Source: JANYCG01 sp031386665 (GTDB taxonomy: Bacteria; Pseudomonadota; Gammaproteobacteria; Burkholderiales; Burkholderiaceae_C). Taken from it: 25,233 nucleotides of DNA. Numbering within the stretch: position 1 is the stretch's first letter; every line of letters begins with the position of its first letter. Where the stretch lies: the NCBI GenBank assembly GCA_031386665.1, contig JANNCN010000014.1:1-25233 (forward strand), written 5' to 3'. Shown here piece by piece: positions 1-7,260 of the stretch. The position numbers and the translations under genes were made by a program. Under the pieces are notes generated by a model. That model did no database searches. It saw only the letters and a list, made by a program, of their open reading frames with translations, and had not been told where the DNA came from.

Positions 1-335
1 GTGGCTCCCTCGGGGGCGACGTCACGGTCATGAAAGCAATAGTACGGCACGCCCAGTTTTTGAAAGAACTCAAAGGCGGCATCAGCCTTGGCTTTGGCAG
101 CGGCCATCGGGTGGGCGATTTTTTGCCAAGGCCGCTCAAAGGTGCCGTCATAGCCAAACGGGTCAAACCCGTTCCAGCAGAAACTGTGCCAATAGCATGC
201 GGCAAAGCGCAACTGGTCTTGCATGCTTTTGCCCAAGACCTTGCGGTTTTTGTCGTACCACTTGAAGGCCAGCGGATTTTTGGAGGCGGTGCCTTCAAAT
301 TGAATCGGGTTTGTCGCGTGAAAATAGGAGGTCAT
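1..335 (-). CDS. xylA: Xylose isomerase, N-terminal part (runs off the left edge)
   Basis: Converts D-xylose to D-xylulose in the cytoplasm, the first intracellular step of the isomerase pathway. Only the first 111 or so codons are in the window. The ATG lies at 333-335 and the protein begins MTSYFHATNPIQFEG, followed by a segment with FAACYWHSFCW and, near the edge, KLGVPYYCFHDRDVAPEG. This last stretch is the classic xylose isomerase signature with the active-site His-Asp region, so the assignment is firm although most of the protein is missing. It is the last visible gene of a minus-strand xylose cluster and starts 36 bp after the xylB stop with no terminator between, so co-transcription with xylB is likely. 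No strong Shine-Dalgarno is seen (AAGAAG about 7 nt upstream). Confidence 0.95.
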   Translation of the reverse strand, partial: MTSYFHATNPIQFEGTASKNPLAFKWYDKNRKVLGKSMQDQLRFAACYWHSFCWNGFDPFGYDGTFERPWQKIAHPMAAAKAKADAAFEFFQKLGVPYYCFHDRDVAPEGA

Positions 336-371
336 TTGAGGCTTCTTGGGGTGGAGTCAAGCTAGGGTTTG

Positions 372-1817
372 TCAAGCTCGGTAGAGTTGGCGAAATTTGT
401 CATTGCGCGGGGTCAAAACAGCTTGTTCTGTAGGGTCTGGCGAGAAGACGCGCTCGATGTCTGGCGCAACGCACACGGTGGCCAAATCTCCACCATTGGC
501 AAGCCAAGCCAGCCGTGCGGCACCCAAGGCACCGCCCGCAATGGCACCGCCCACGGTCACAATTTCAAGGTTCAAACTCGATGCAAGTTGCTGCGCCCAC
601 ATGGCGCTGCGCGCACCACCGCCCACCAATGAGAGCCGCTCGACGGTACTGCCTGCCGCCTGCAATGCGCGCAGACCATCGTGCAGGCCAAAGGTGACGC
701 CTTCCATCACTGCGTAGGCCAAAGCAGCGGCATCGGTGTCGTGGCTCAGGTTGTGAAAACTACCACGCACCGTAGCGCTGTTGTGGGGGGTGCGTTCGCC
801 GCTCAAATAGGGTAAAAATAGTGGCGCAGATTCGCGCTGGGTCAGGGTCAGGGCGCTGGCTTGCTCCTCTAGCGCGCCCGCAGACGACGCGCCCAATAGC
901 CTGGTAGCCCATTGCAGGCAACTGGCCGCAGACAGCATCACGCTCATTTGATGCCACAGCCCTGGCAAGGCATGGCAAAACGCATGTGTGGCGCTGGCTG
1001 CATTGGGCTGGTAGCGCGGCGTGACCACAAACAGCACGCCGCTGGTGCCGAGTGACAAAAACCCCTGACCGGCATGCACTGCCCCCATGCCCACGGCACT
1101 TGCGGCGTTGTCGCCACCGCCGCCCGCCACCACAATGCCTGGGCTTAAGCCCAGGGCCTTGGCCGCGGTGGCGCTTAAACGACCACCGGCTTCGCTGCCT
1201 TCGACCAATCGTGGCATGTGACGGCGTTCAAGACCGGTCTGGTGCAACAACGCGTCACTCCAGTCGCGCTTTTCGACGTCAAGCCAGGCTGTGCCACTGG
1301 CGTCTGACATGTCGGTCACTCGCTCATCGGTCAGTTTGAAGCGCACGTAATCTTTGGGCAACAACACCGTGGCGATGCGACTGAAGACTCGGGGTTCGTG
1401 TTTAGCGAGCCAGCGCAACTTGGGCGCAGTGAAACCCGGCATGACCAAGCTCCCCGCCACTTGGGGCCAGGCTGGCAATTCGGCCATCAACTCGGTGCAC
1501 TCGGCGCTGGCACGGGTGTCGTTCCACAAAATCGCTGGGCGAAGCACCTCGCCTTGGGAGTCGAGCAGCACAGCCCCATGCATTTGCCCGGACAAGCCCA
1601 GCGCCTGCACCTTTGCATACGCCAATGGGTGCAGCTGCTGCAATTGGGCCAATGCGGTTTGCGTGGCCAGCCACCAGTCGTTGGGCTGCTGCTCGCTGTG
1701 CCCGGCCTGCGGGCGCGAGATGTCAAGCGCAGCGCTTGCGGAACCCACCAGTTGGTGCTGGTCATTCAGCAAAAGTGCCTTGACTTCGGAGGTGCCAATG
1801 TCAATGCCGAGGTACAT
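372..1817 (-). CDS. xylB: Xylulokinase (FGGY family)
   Basis: Phosphorylates D-xylulose to D-xylulose 5-phosphate with ATP, feeding the pentose phosphate pathway. The 481-residue protein has the usual family length. The N-terminal phosphate-binding strand is MYLGIDIGTSEVKALLLN; the sugar-kinase GLSGQMHGAVLLD segment is at about 74-86; the GGGGDNA motif with the likely catalytic Asp is at about 232-238; SLGTSG, YLSGERTPH and LVGGGARS of the C-terminal domain follow. It starts 3 bp after the regulator stop (TGA ACC ATG), so translation is probably coupled, and xylA follows after 36 bp. The tight spacing places it in the same transcript as the regulator and transporter genes. No frameshift or missing motif was seen. 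Confidence 0.95.
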   Translation of the reverse strand: MYLGIDIGTSEVKALLLNDQHQLVGSASAALDISRPQAGHSEQQPNDWWLATQTALAQLQQLHPLAYAKVQALGLSGQMHGAVLLDSQGEVLRPAILWNDTRASAECTELMAELPAWPQVAGSLVMPGFTAPKLRWLAKHEPRVFSRIATVLLPKDYVRFKLTDERVTDMSDASGTAWLDVEKRDWSDALLHQTGLERRHMPRLVEGSEAGGRLSATAAKALGLSPGIVVAGGGGDNAASAVGMGAVHAGQGFLSLGTSGVLFVVTPRYQPNAASATHAFCHALPGLWHQMSVMLSAASCLQWATRLLGASSAGALEEQASALTLTQRESAPLFLPYLSGERTPHNSATVRGSFHNLSHDTDAAALAYAVMEGVTFGLHDGLRALQAAGSTVERLSLVGGGARSAMWAQQLASSLNLEIVTVGGAIAGGALGAARLAWLANGGDLATVCVAPDIERVFSPDPTEQAVLTPRNDKFRQLYRA

Positions 1818-1820
1818 GGT

Positions 1821-3065
1821 TCAAATCGAAAGTTGTGGGGTCGACAGTTGGAGGGCTTCTGGGCTGTGCGATGGCAATTGCCGGGCTGGTTCACGGCGCG
1901 TTGGGTTGACCAGTGCCGCTCGGGCTGCACTGGGGTGCATGGGTCTCAAGTACTGGTGCAGCACCAAACCTGCTGCCCCCACAGCGGCTGCCAAAAGACC
2001 ATAGCGGGCGGGGCGCAAAATTGGTGCCGCCATGTCGGCGTTAGCTGCAAAGGCTTTTAAAGTCTGCTGGGCGATGGCCACCAACTCTGGGTATTTGACG
2101 CACGAGCTTCCACCCACCACCAGAGCACCTGGGTTGAAGGTCGTCCACAGGTTTTGAATCAACATGCCCAGGTATCGGCCCGCTTGGTCCAGGTTGCCAA
2201 ACTGAGTCAAATCGCGAGCCAGTGCGCGCGCGCCAATGAAGGCTTCAGCACAACCGTTGCGTCCGCACGAGCAAAGCGGGCCGCCAAATTGCAAAATACT
2301 GTGCCCGATTTCACCCGCCATGCCTTGGGTGCCCGTGAACAGGCGGTCGTTGATGACGATTCCAGCGCCTACGCCCACATCGCAAGTCACAAAAATCAGA
2401 GCGCTGTCGCCTTCATTGCTGGCAAATTCATATTCGCTCAGGGCTGCGGTGTCGGCTTCGTTTTGAATATGCAAGGGAACTTCAGGCAGCCCCGCCACGT
2501 GGAGCGCCGCCCTCATTCGCTGCATGAATTCAACATTGCGCCAACCCAGGTTGGGTGCAAAGCGCACGGTGCCTGTGGCGTCGTCAAATGCGCCTGGCAG
2601 TCCAATGCCCACGCCAGACAGCAGTACAGGTAGCCGGTTCAGCTCGACATGGGCCAAGCCAATCAAATGGGCGGCTTGCCGGCACACCCGGTCTGGATCT
2701 GCATGGGTCAGGGGGGCTTCGGTTGACCAAAGTACTTCTCCTAACAAGGACACCCCGACCACTCGAAGGCAGCCCACTGCCACTTCAAGCCCAATCAAGC
2801 CGCGTGAACGTGCGTTGATTTGCAACGGGGTGGAGGGCCGTCCCGACCCGCTGGGTGGGGTGCTGACAGATGCCACGCTGACTTCAGATTCACTCAGCCA
2901 GCCTTCGTCTATGAGCTCTCGCACGGCCGAGCTGACGGTCGATTTGGTCAACCCGCTTTGGCTGGCGGCTTGCGCCCGCGACAAGCCTGGTTGTGAGCGG
3001 ATCAAGCGCAGAAGAACACTGCGGTTGATGCGTTTGACCAGTTGCTGGTCGCCAGTTGTTTTCAT
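1821..3065 (-). CDS. xylR: ROK-family transcriptional regulator of the xylose cluster (XylR-like)
   Basis: Probable xylose-responsive DNA-binding regulator. With the ATG at 3063-3065 it has 414 residues and begins MKTTGDQQLVKRINRS. An N-terminal winged helix-turn-helix covers about residues 14-60 (LSRAQAASQSGLTKSTVSSAV). A ROK sugar-binding domain follows, with GIGLPGAFD, the NEADTAAL segment, EIGHSILQ and the zinc-binding CSCGRNGCAE. The N-terminal HTH separates it from the ROK sugar kinases. A longer frame to 3149 exists, but its extra 28 codons translate an intergenic palindrome (NWGQTPIN), so I reject that start. It lies between xylG and xylB, 38 bp after the xylG stop. The likely operator is upstream of xylF. 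ROK identity is firm; xylose specificity is inferred from position. The symbol refers to the ROK XylR of Gram-positive bacteria, not to the AraC-type XylR of E. coli. Confidence 0.88.
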   Translation of the reverse strand: MKTTGDQQLVKRINRSVLLRLIRSQPGLSRAQAASQSGLTKSTVSSAVRELIDEGWLSESEVSVASVSTPPSGSGRPSTPLQINARSRGLIGLEVAVGCLRVVGVSLLGEVLWSTEAPLTHADPDRVCRQAAHLIGLAHVELNRLPVLLSGVGIGLPGAFDDATGTVRFAPNLGWRNVEFMQRMRAALHVAGLPEVPLHIQNEADTAALSEYEFASNEGDSALIFVTCDVGVGAGIVINDRLFTGTQGMAGEIGHSILQFGGPLCSCGRNGCAEAFIGARALARDLTQFGNLDQAGRYLGMLIQNLWTTFNPGALVVGGSSCVKYPELVAIAQQTLKAFAANADMAAPILRPARYGLLAAAVGAAGLVLHQYLRPMHPSAARAALVNPTRREPARQLPSHSPEALQLSTPQLSI

Positions 3066-3080
3066 CAGAACGCTCTTTAG

Positions 3081-3107
3081 ATTAATTGGGGTCTGACCCC
3101 AATTAAT
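3081..3107. repeat. Perfect palindrome of the GGGGTCAGACCCC family between xylG and the regulator gene
   Basis: Two 13-bp arms (ATTAATTGGGGTC and its exact complement) flank one central base. The element fills most of the 38-bp gap between xylG and the regulator, and the xylG TAA lies inside the right arm. Related imperfect copies are at 20784-20960. It could form a strong RNA hairpin, but no U-tract follows, so a standard terminator is unlikely. I recall such motifs as dispersed repeats in proteobacterial genomes; that is memory, not a search. Confidence 0.85.
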
Positions 3108-3867
3108 TGCTTCGGGCGGCTTGGACTTTGCCTGCAGGCTGCTTGCCACCGATGATCATGCCCAGCACCTCGTCTTCGGTCACGTCGTGGGTGTTGTAGG
3201 TGCCTACCAGTTTGCCGTTTTTCATGACGGCCAAACGGTCGCTTAGGGCAAACACATCGGGCATGTCGTGGCTGATCAAAAAGATGCCAACGCCTTCAGC
3301 CTTGAGCTGCTGCACCAAGCGCCCGACCATGGCGGTTTCTTCGGGGCCAAGCGCAGCGGTCGGCTCATCCATGATCAAAATTCGGGCATTGAAATAAATG
3401 GCGCGGGAAATCGCCACCACTTGGCGCTGCCCACCCGACAGCCTGCGCACAGGGGTTCGCACATTGGTGAAGTTTTTGTTCAGGCGGGCAAACACTTTGC
3501 GGGCATCGGCGTCCATGCGGTGGTCGTCCAGCGTGCGCCATCTGGTGAGCAGTTCGCGGCCCAAAAACAGGTTGGCCACTGCGTCCAGGTTGTCGGCCAA
3601 TGCCAGAGTTTGGTAAATCGACTCAATGCCCAGGGCCTGCGCATCAGCCGGGGTTCGCACGCTGACTTTTTGGCCTGAAATGAGCACCTCTCCGCTGTCA
3701 ATTGGGTAGGCACCGGCCAACATTTTCATCAAGGTTGATTTGCCTGCCCCGTTGTGACCCAACACGGCCACCACTTCGCCCGGGAACAGGTTCAAACTGA
3801 CACCGTCCACCGCAAGCACGCCACCAAACGCTTTTTTAATATTCCTTAATTCGACTAGAGCGCTCAT
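3103..3867 (-). CDS. xylG: Sugar ABC transporter ATP-binding protein (xylose)
   Basis: Energises xylose import at the cytoplasmic face of the membrane. The 254-residue protein has one complete ABC domain: Walker A GHNGAGKST at 38-46, a Q-loop Gln near 86, signature LSGGQRQ at 143-149, Walker B ILIMDEPTAALG at about 163-173 and the switch His in LISHD near 200. The E. coli XylG is about twice this length with two fused ABC domains, so this is the single-domain type (FrcA-like) that would act as a homodimer. Its ATG overlaps the xylH stop by 4 bp (ATGA), showing coupling. The C-terminus (ARSN) ends inside a palindromic repeat. Substrate is inferred from the adjoining XylF-like binding protein. 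Confidence 0.92.
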   Translation of the reverse strand: MSALVELRNIKKAFGGVLAVDGVSLNLFPGEVVAVLGHNGAGKSTLMKMLAGAYPIDSGEVLISGQKVSVRTPADAQALGIESIYQTLALADNLDAVANLFLGRELLTRWRTLDDHRMDADARKVFARLNKNFTNVRTPVRRLSGGQRQVVAISRAIYFNARILIMDEPTAALGPEETAMVGRLVQQLKAEGVGIFLISHDMPDVFALSDRLAVMKNGKLVGTYNTHDVTEDEVLGMIIGGKQPAGKVQAARSN

Positions 3868-5054
3868 GCCGTGTCTCCAGTGAGCTTGCGGTACAGCACG
3901 TCAAACACCACGGCGACAATCAGCACTTGGCCGATGATGACGTAGCGCCAGCCGATCGACACATCCAAAAGTAGCATGCCACTGTCAATCGACTGCATGA
4001 TCAAGGCGCCCAGTACCGAGCCCAAAATCGAGCCGCTTCCGCCCGACAGCGCCGTGCCGCCAATCACTGCAGCGGCAATCACATACAGCTCCATGCTGGT
4101 GCCCAACGAATTGGTGCCCGCATTAAGCCGCGCGATGGACACAATGGCGGCAATCGTGACCAACACGCCCATCAAGGCAAACAGCATGAGCGTGACGCGG
4201 CGCACGGGTATGCCCACCAGGGCTGCGGCTTCCGGGTTGCCGCCCATGGCGAATACGTAGCGGCCAAAGCGGGTGCGGTGAACCAAAAACGACAACCCAA
4301 ACGCCACCACGGCCCAAATCAGCACGGGAATGGGGATGCCCTGCGGCTCGTCCTTGCTGGGAATTCGGTAGGCGTTCATGGCGGCGGTGAAGGCAAAAAC
4401 CAGCAACACAGGCACCAGTACGACCAGAGCGTCCAGCCACAGAGGGTTGTTGGGCACGCCATAAGCATGTTTGGCTTTGCGTCGGTTCACAGTGACCCAA
4501 AGCAGGGCGACAGCCATCAAAATCGCCAGCACCCAGCTAGCAGTCGTGCCAATGGCCCCATCAAAACCACCCCCCAAGCGCTGAAAAAAAGCATCTGATA
4601 CGGGCTGGGTTTTGCCATCAGCCACCAAAAAGGCGGCACCCCGAAACGACATCAAGCCTCCCAAAGTCACCACAAAAGACGGCACACCCAGCACGGCGGT
4701 TAACGCGCCTTGGTACAGGCAGACGCCAATGGCGACGGCCAGGCCAGCCAGCGAGGCTTCAGCCCAATGCCAGCCAGCGGTGTACATCAAGGTGGCAATC
4801 AAAACACCCACAAAACCCATAACTGAGCCGACCGACAGGTCAATGTGGCGCGCCACAATCACCAGCACGATGACGGTGGAGACAATGCCCACCACCGCTG
4901 TTTGCTGGGCAATGTTGTACAGATTTTCAGGCGACATGAAGATGCCGCCAGACAGCACATTGAAGATGATGGCGACGACCATCAACACCACGGCCATCAA
5001 GACCAGTCGCCAGTCAATTGCCGCTTGCCTGAGAGAAGTTAAAGCAGGGGTCAC
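3864..5054 (-). CDS. xylH: Sugar ABC transporter permease (xylose)
   Basis: Membrane channel of the xylose importer. The 396-residue protein is strongly hydrophobic, with about ten predicted membrane segments beginning near WRLVLMAVVLMVVAIIF. It carries the family signature region RHIDLSVGSVMGFVGV and, near the C-terminus, AAAVIGGTALSGGSGSILG, typical of the RbsC/XylH/AraH permeases. The start codon is GTG at 5052-5054, preceded by CGGAG at suitable spacing. An ATG one base out of frame overlaps it and reads straight into a stop. It is separated from xylF by 229 bp carrying two hairpins and overlaps xylG by 4 bp. Confidence 0.92.
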   Translation of the reverse strand: MTPALTSLRQAAIDWRLVLMAVVLMVVAIIFNVLSGGIFMSPENLYNIAQQTAVVGIVSTVIVLVIVARHIDLSVGSVMGFVGVLIATLMYTAGWHWAEASLAGLAVAIGVCLYQGALTAVLGVPSFVVTLGGLMSFRGAAFLVADGKTQPVSDAFFQRLGGGFDGAIGTTASWVLAILMAVALLWVTVNRRKAKHAYGVPNNPLWLDALVVLVPVLLVFAFTAAMNAYRIPSKDEPQGIPIPVLIWAVVAFGLSFLVHRTRFGRYVFAMGGNPEAAALVGIPVRRVTLMLFALMGVLVTIAAIVSIARLNAGTNSLGTSMELYVIAAAVIGGTALSGGSGSILGSVLGALIMQSIDSGMLLLDVSIGWRYVIIGQVLIVAVVFDVLYRKLTGDTA

Positions 5055-5205
5055 ATAAGCTCCGCAAGTGCCGGGTCAATGAGGCGTGTCAACTTGAAAG
5101 CGAAAGGCAAACAGCACCAGCCACTTGGCTGGTCGTCGCGCGCCATTCAAATTAGAAAAGGGGGAAATGAAACGAGAGGGTGAAAGCAGAGAGCCAATTC
5201 AAGTC

Positions 5206-5277
5206 AAGCCACAGGCGTTTGGCCTGCGACTTGGCTTAAGGGCGCTGCGGCAACTGAAGGTTAGTCGTCGCAGCGCC
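5206..5277 (-). other. Two consecutive hairpins in the xylF-xylH gap
   Basis: The first inverted repeat after the xylF stop pairs GGCGCTGCG (5241-5249) with CGCAGCGCC (5269-5277). The second, at 5206-5237, pairs AAGCCA and CAGGC with GCCTG and TGGCTT around a short loop. Neither is followed by a clear U-tract on the minus strand. Such structures after a binding-protein gene often protect its mRNA 3' end or partly terminate transcription, giving more binding protein than permease. The function here is inferred. The remaining 5055-5205 shows nothing I can name. Confidence 0.7.
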
Positions 5278-5283
5278 TGTTGC

Positions 5284-6318
5284 TTACTTGCAGGCTGCAG
5301 GTGCAGTGGCTTTGTCAACGCCTTTGCAAAGCGCGTCTTTCTTGATCCAACCAGCGGTCAACACAGCGTCCAGGTTTTTGGACGTGACAGCCAAAGGCTT
5401 CAAGAACTGGGCTTGCAGAGCGACCTTTTTCTCGCCACCGCTCCAGGTGGATGCGCCAGTGACCTTTTTGCCACCTGCCAAAGCCACAGCAGCCGCGGCT
5501 GCGTCACGACCCAGGTCGCGAGAGTCTTTCCAGACCGACACCGTTTGCGTGCCCATGGCCACGCGGTTCAGCGCGGCATGGTCACCGTCTTGGCCGGACA
5601 CTGGCACACCTTTGATGCCTTTGGCGGTCAAAGCAGCCACCACGCCACCGGCCATGCCGTCGTTGGACGCCACCACGGCGTCAATCTTGCCGCCGTTTTT
5701 GGTGATGATCTGCTCCATGTTTTTCTGGGCAACTTCCGGCTTCCAGCCGTCGGTGTACTCCTCGCCCACGATTTTGATGTCGCCTTTTTTCACAGCGGCG
5801 TCAATGATTTCTTGCTGACCACCGCGCAAAAAGTTGGCGTTCGGGTCGGTTGGCGAGCCTTTGATCATGACGTAGTTGCCTTTGGGCTTGGCCGCCAAAA
5901 TGGCGCGCGCTTGCATGCGGCCCACTTCCACGTTGTCAAAGGTGATGTAGAACACGCCAGGCGCTTCGATCAGGCGGTCATAAGCGACAACCGGAATTTT
6001 TTGCTGTGTGGCTTTGTTGACCGCTGGCAAAATCGCGTCTTTGTCCATGGCCAGAATAATCAAAACCTTGGCGCCTTTGGCGATCAGGCTGTCGATGTCG
6101 GCCAACTGCTTTTCAGCCGAACCACCTGCGTCTGCGCTGATGTAGGTTGATTTGGTTTTGGCCAACTCAGCCTTGATGGCGGCTTCGTCGGTCTTCCAGC
6201 GTTCTTCCTGAAAGTTCGACCAACTCACGCCAACCGTGACCTGCGCCATGGCGCTGACCGCGGACAGGCCAAAAGCTGCGGCAGCAGCCAGGGCAATAAG
6301 AGGATTTTTGAGCTTCAT
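5284..6318 (-). CDS. xylF: D-xylose ABC transporter periplasmic binding protein
   Basis: Captures xylose in the periplasm and delivers it to the XylH/XylG importer. The 344-residue protein has a Sec signal peptide (MKLKNPLIALAAAAAFGLSA, likely cut after AMA at residue 25). The mature part is a type I periplasmic binding fold close to XylF: ERWKTDEAAIK near the start, VVAYDRLI, FYITFDNVEVGRMQA, GNYVMIKGSPTDPNA, DGWKPEVAQ, IDAVVASNDGMAGG and SGQDGDHAALNRVAMGTQ, in the same order as in E. coli XylF. The ATG at 6316-6318 has GGAG 7 nt upstream. It is the first gene of the cluster; its leader carries the candidate operator and repeats. Confidence 0.95.
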   Translation of the reverse strand: MKLKNPLIALAAAAAFGLSAVSAMAQVTVGVSWSNFQEERWKTDEAAIKAELAKTKSTYISADAGGSAEKQLADIDSLIAKGAKVLIILAMDKDAILPAVNKATQQKIPVVAYDRLIEAPGVFYITFDNVEVGRMQARAILAAKPKGNYVMIKGSPTDPNANFLRGGQQEIIDAAVKKGDIKIVGEEYTDGWKPEVAQKNMEQIITKNGGKIDAVVASNDGMAGGVVAALTAKGIKGVPVSGQDGDHAALNRVAMGTQTVSVWKDSRDLGRDAAAAAVALAGGKKVTGASTWSGGEKKVALQAQFLKPLAVTSKNLDAVLTAGWIKKDALCKGVDKATAPAACK

Positions 6319-6324
6319 TGGTGT

Positions 6325-6432
6325 CTCCGATAATTTGCCTTGATCAGGCGTTGGGGTGAGTCATCGCCAGTCTGCTGAAGGTGACTTGGGTACCAAGTCA
6401 CAATAGTTCGAGCGATGCACTAATTATCGGAG
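6325..6432 (-). promoter_or_regulatory. xylF leader: candidate operator palindrome and long-range inverted repeat
   Basis: A perfect palindrome lies at 6381-6401, with arms GTGACTTGG and CCAAGTCAC and a 3-bp spacer. Around it are exact 11-bp inverted copies of CTCCGATAATT (6325-6335) and AATTATCGGAG (6422-6432). The copy next to the gene contains the Shine-Dalgarno of xylF. On the minus strand the distal copy contains GATAAT, a possible -10 box; I could not find a good -35. If transcription starts there, the palindrome sits at about +16 to +36, a repressor-like position for the ROK regulator. The inverted repeats are certain, the roles inferred. Confidence 0.6.
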
Positions 6433-6456
6433 TAGATTAAAAACTCTTCATCAGGA

Positions 6457-7143
6457 TTAACCCTCGGCGCTCAAAATGAAGAAACAAGACTCGGCGAAGG
6501 CCCCCACCGAATTGCGCCAGGGCCTGACCATCCGGTGAAAAAACCCACTGGATGCCTCAAGCTCTTCGTCCTGGTCGCGCGTTAACAGGCGTTGCACCTG
6601 CACCTGCCGTGGGTCGTCTCGGTCAGTCTGGCACTCGTAGCCCAGCGACTTCATCAAACCCAGCATCGGGGTGTTGGCGCTCATGACCGGGGCTTCCAGG
6701 CATTGCAAGCCAGCCGCCAAGGCAGCATGTTGTAGGGCTTTCAGCGCCCAACTGGCAATGCCCAGGCGGGCCCAACGCTCGTCCACCACAAGAGCAAATT
6801 CGGCGCAACCGCTGTCTTCGTTGACGCAATAGCGCGCATCGGCAATCAATTGCTCGCTTTCGTCGGTGAAAACGCTCACCACCAAAGCCAATTCGTCGGT
6901 GCCATCAACCTGGCACATGTGAGCGATGTGCGTGGCAGACAGCTTGATCGAGCCATGAAAGCGCTGCTGGCGGGCAAATTCAGACAATCCGCCGAAAAAT
7001 TGACTCCATAGTGGCGCGTCTTCGGCCTGTACGGGCCGCAAAGTCAGCCGTTGGCCGTTGGCCAGCGTGCGCGAATCGATCAGGTTGACCGGGTTGACCA
7101 GGTTGACCGGGCTGGGCTGGCTGGTTTGGCGGGTTGTGCGCAT
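6457..7143 (-). CDS. GNAT-family N-acetyltransferase
   Basis: Probable cytoplasmic acetyl-CoA-dependent acetyltransferase of unknown substrate; 228 residues. The domain starts near residue 32 (LANGQRLTLRPVQAEDAPLWSQFF) and shows the GNAT order: FARQQRFHGS, a central strand AEFALVVDERWARLGIASWALK matching the acetyl-CoA loop region (V-x-x-x-x-R/Q-x-x-G-x-G/A), then LEAPVMSANTPMLGLMKSLGYE. This resembles the acetyltransferase module found in protein lysine acetyltransferases of the Pat/YfiQ group, but no CoA-ligase-like domain is attached. GGAG stands 7 nt before the ATG. The N-terminal lead is low complexity: an 18-bp unit (AGGTTGACCGGGTTGACC on the plus strand, 7082-7115) repeats nearly twice, giving PVNLVNPVNL. 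It is upstream of xylF on the same strand, 138 bp away; no functional link is evident. Confidence 0.8.
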   Translation of the reverse strand: MRTTRQTSQPSPVNLVNPVNLIDSRTLANGQRLTLRPVQAEDAPLWSQFFGGLSEFARQQRFHGSIKLSATHIAHMCQVDGTDELALVVSVFTDESEQLIADARYCVNEDSGCAEFALVVDERWARLGIASWALKALQHAALAAGLQCLEAPVMSANTPMLGLMKSLGYECQTDRDDPRQVQVQRLLTRDQDEELEASSGFFHRMVRPWRNSVGAFAESCFFILSAEG

Positions 7144-7260
7144 AGGATTCTCCGGGTGGAAGGCGGCTGAGGTGTCAGTCGCTCCATCTGATTAATCGCA
7201 ATGCACGGGGGATTCCCGCCAAAAACTTTCATTAAATCTGGAAATACAAGCGCAACGCGT

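Noticed and set aside
3081..3107. Intrinsic terminator between xylG and the regulator
   Set aside because: The stem is strong but no U-tract follows on the minus strand, so I list it as a repeat only.
3066..3149. N-terminal extension of the ROK regulator
   Set aside because: It translates the palindromic repeat and overlaps the end of xylG; the ATG at 3065 precedes the normal family N-terminus.
5125..6150. 341-codon open frame on the plus strand
   Set aside because: It is antisense to xylF, whose family motifs, signal peptide and ribosome site are clear. The plus-strand product has no recognisable domain.
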